The notes beneath the pieces were generated by a model. The model had not been told where the DNA came from. It made no database searches and saw only the letters and a program-made list of their open reading frames with translations. The position numbers were made by a program, and so were the translations under genes. A stretch of 64,000 bases of DNA from Prevotella sp. (GTDB lineage: Bacteria > Bacteroidota > Bacteroidia > Bacteroidales > Bacteroidaceae), in contig JAFLSE010000008.1 of the NCBI GenBank assembly GCA_022511075.1, positions 1 to 64,000 on the forward strand, read 5' to 3'. Shown here in pieces: positions 63,869 to 64,000 of this stretch. Each line of letters begins with the position of its first letter. The stretch's first letter is position 1.

Positions 63869-63989
63869 GTAACTTACTTTATTGAAACAGTATGAAGAAG
63901 AAACAATGAGAGACGTTTGTACGAAATGTGTTGAATGCCAACTAACAGCATTCAACACATATAACACCTCTTTCTTGAAAGTAAGTTGC
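63869..63989. repeat. Nested inverted repeats near the window end
   Basis: An outer pair GTAACTTACTTT (63869-63880) and AAAGTAAGTTGC (63978-63989), 11 of 12 complementary, encloses a perfect 13-bp hairpin (ATGTGTTGAATGC 63926-63938 with 63948-63960, 9-base loop). The remaining AT-rich bases from 63614 to 64000 show no gene I can support. Confidence 0.6.
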
Positions 63990-64000
63990 AATGTTTACCA

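Noticed and set aside
63906..64000. Open frame starting MRDVCTKC at the window end
   Set aside because: It crosses a perfect hairpin, has no promoter box before it, and only 31 codons are visible, so it cannot be judged.

Overview
The window looks like a chromosomal segment of a gut- or rumen-type Bacteroidota species, most likely Prevotella in the broad sense. The supporting evidence is SusC/SusD pairs, many lipoproteins and secreted glycoside hydrolases, promoters of the Bacteroidota form (TTTG, about 19-20 bases, TAnnTTTG), almost no Shine-Dalgarno sequences, and a xylanase operon order (SusD, XusE-like lipoprotein, split GH10) that matches the known Prevotella bryantii/Bacteroides ovatus xylan locus. 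No rRNA, tRNA, CRISPR array, phage or insertion sequence was seen.

Region 1 (1-12464) is the downstream part of a xylan/arabinoxylan utilisation locus on the + strand. It holds the end of a SusD, a XusE-like lipoprotein and a GH10 xylanase whose catalytic domain is interrupted by carbohydrate-binding modules. After a terminator and a new promoter come GH5, GH97, a small lipoprotein, GH127/GH146 and GH43. Together these would cut the backbone and remove arabinose, galactose and xylose side groups.

Region 2 (12570-24492) is mostly housekeeping: an operon of GNAT-like protein, SufE, MtaA-like methyltransferase and a MetH-type reactivation domain; then proC, an Lrp/AsnC regulator, a Gfo/Idh oxidoreductase, metY, a GH2 enzyme and an SF1 helicase.

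Region 3 (24595-38530) is a fructan (inulin/levan type) utilisation locus. It contains SusC, SusD, a surface lipoprotein, a GH32 fructanase, a sugar permease, a fructokinase and a membrane sensor-regulator. The two + strand units share a 28-base element (25/28 identical) placed 41-42 bases upstream of promoters that lack a -33 box. The regulator has the sensor and AraC parts of a hybrid two-component system but no kinase or receiver domain. This element plus the compact regulator is the best candidate for something new here.

Region 4 (38603-44438) holds two large secreted pectin esterases, a CE12-like acetylesterase and a multidomain pectin methylesterase, with C-terminal tails like type IX secretion signals. 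A 515-base spacer with 22-base repeats and a perfect palindrome follows.

Region 5 (44891-54255), mostly on the - strand, has a HAD phosphatase, pckA, a uracil phosphoribosyltransferase (+), and a tightly coupled operon of a GH3-fold acyl-adenylating enzyme, an Ig-like lipoprotein, a DUF3108 protein and a C1 peptidase. A small secreted LTxxQ protein follows.

Region 6 (54408-63613, - strand) has a six-gene L-fucose operon (aldo/keto reductase, Zn-alcohol dehydrogenase, amidohydrolase, FucP, mutarotase, FucI), an mdh/gamma-carbonic-anhydrase pair and a PIN-type toxin-antitoxin pair.
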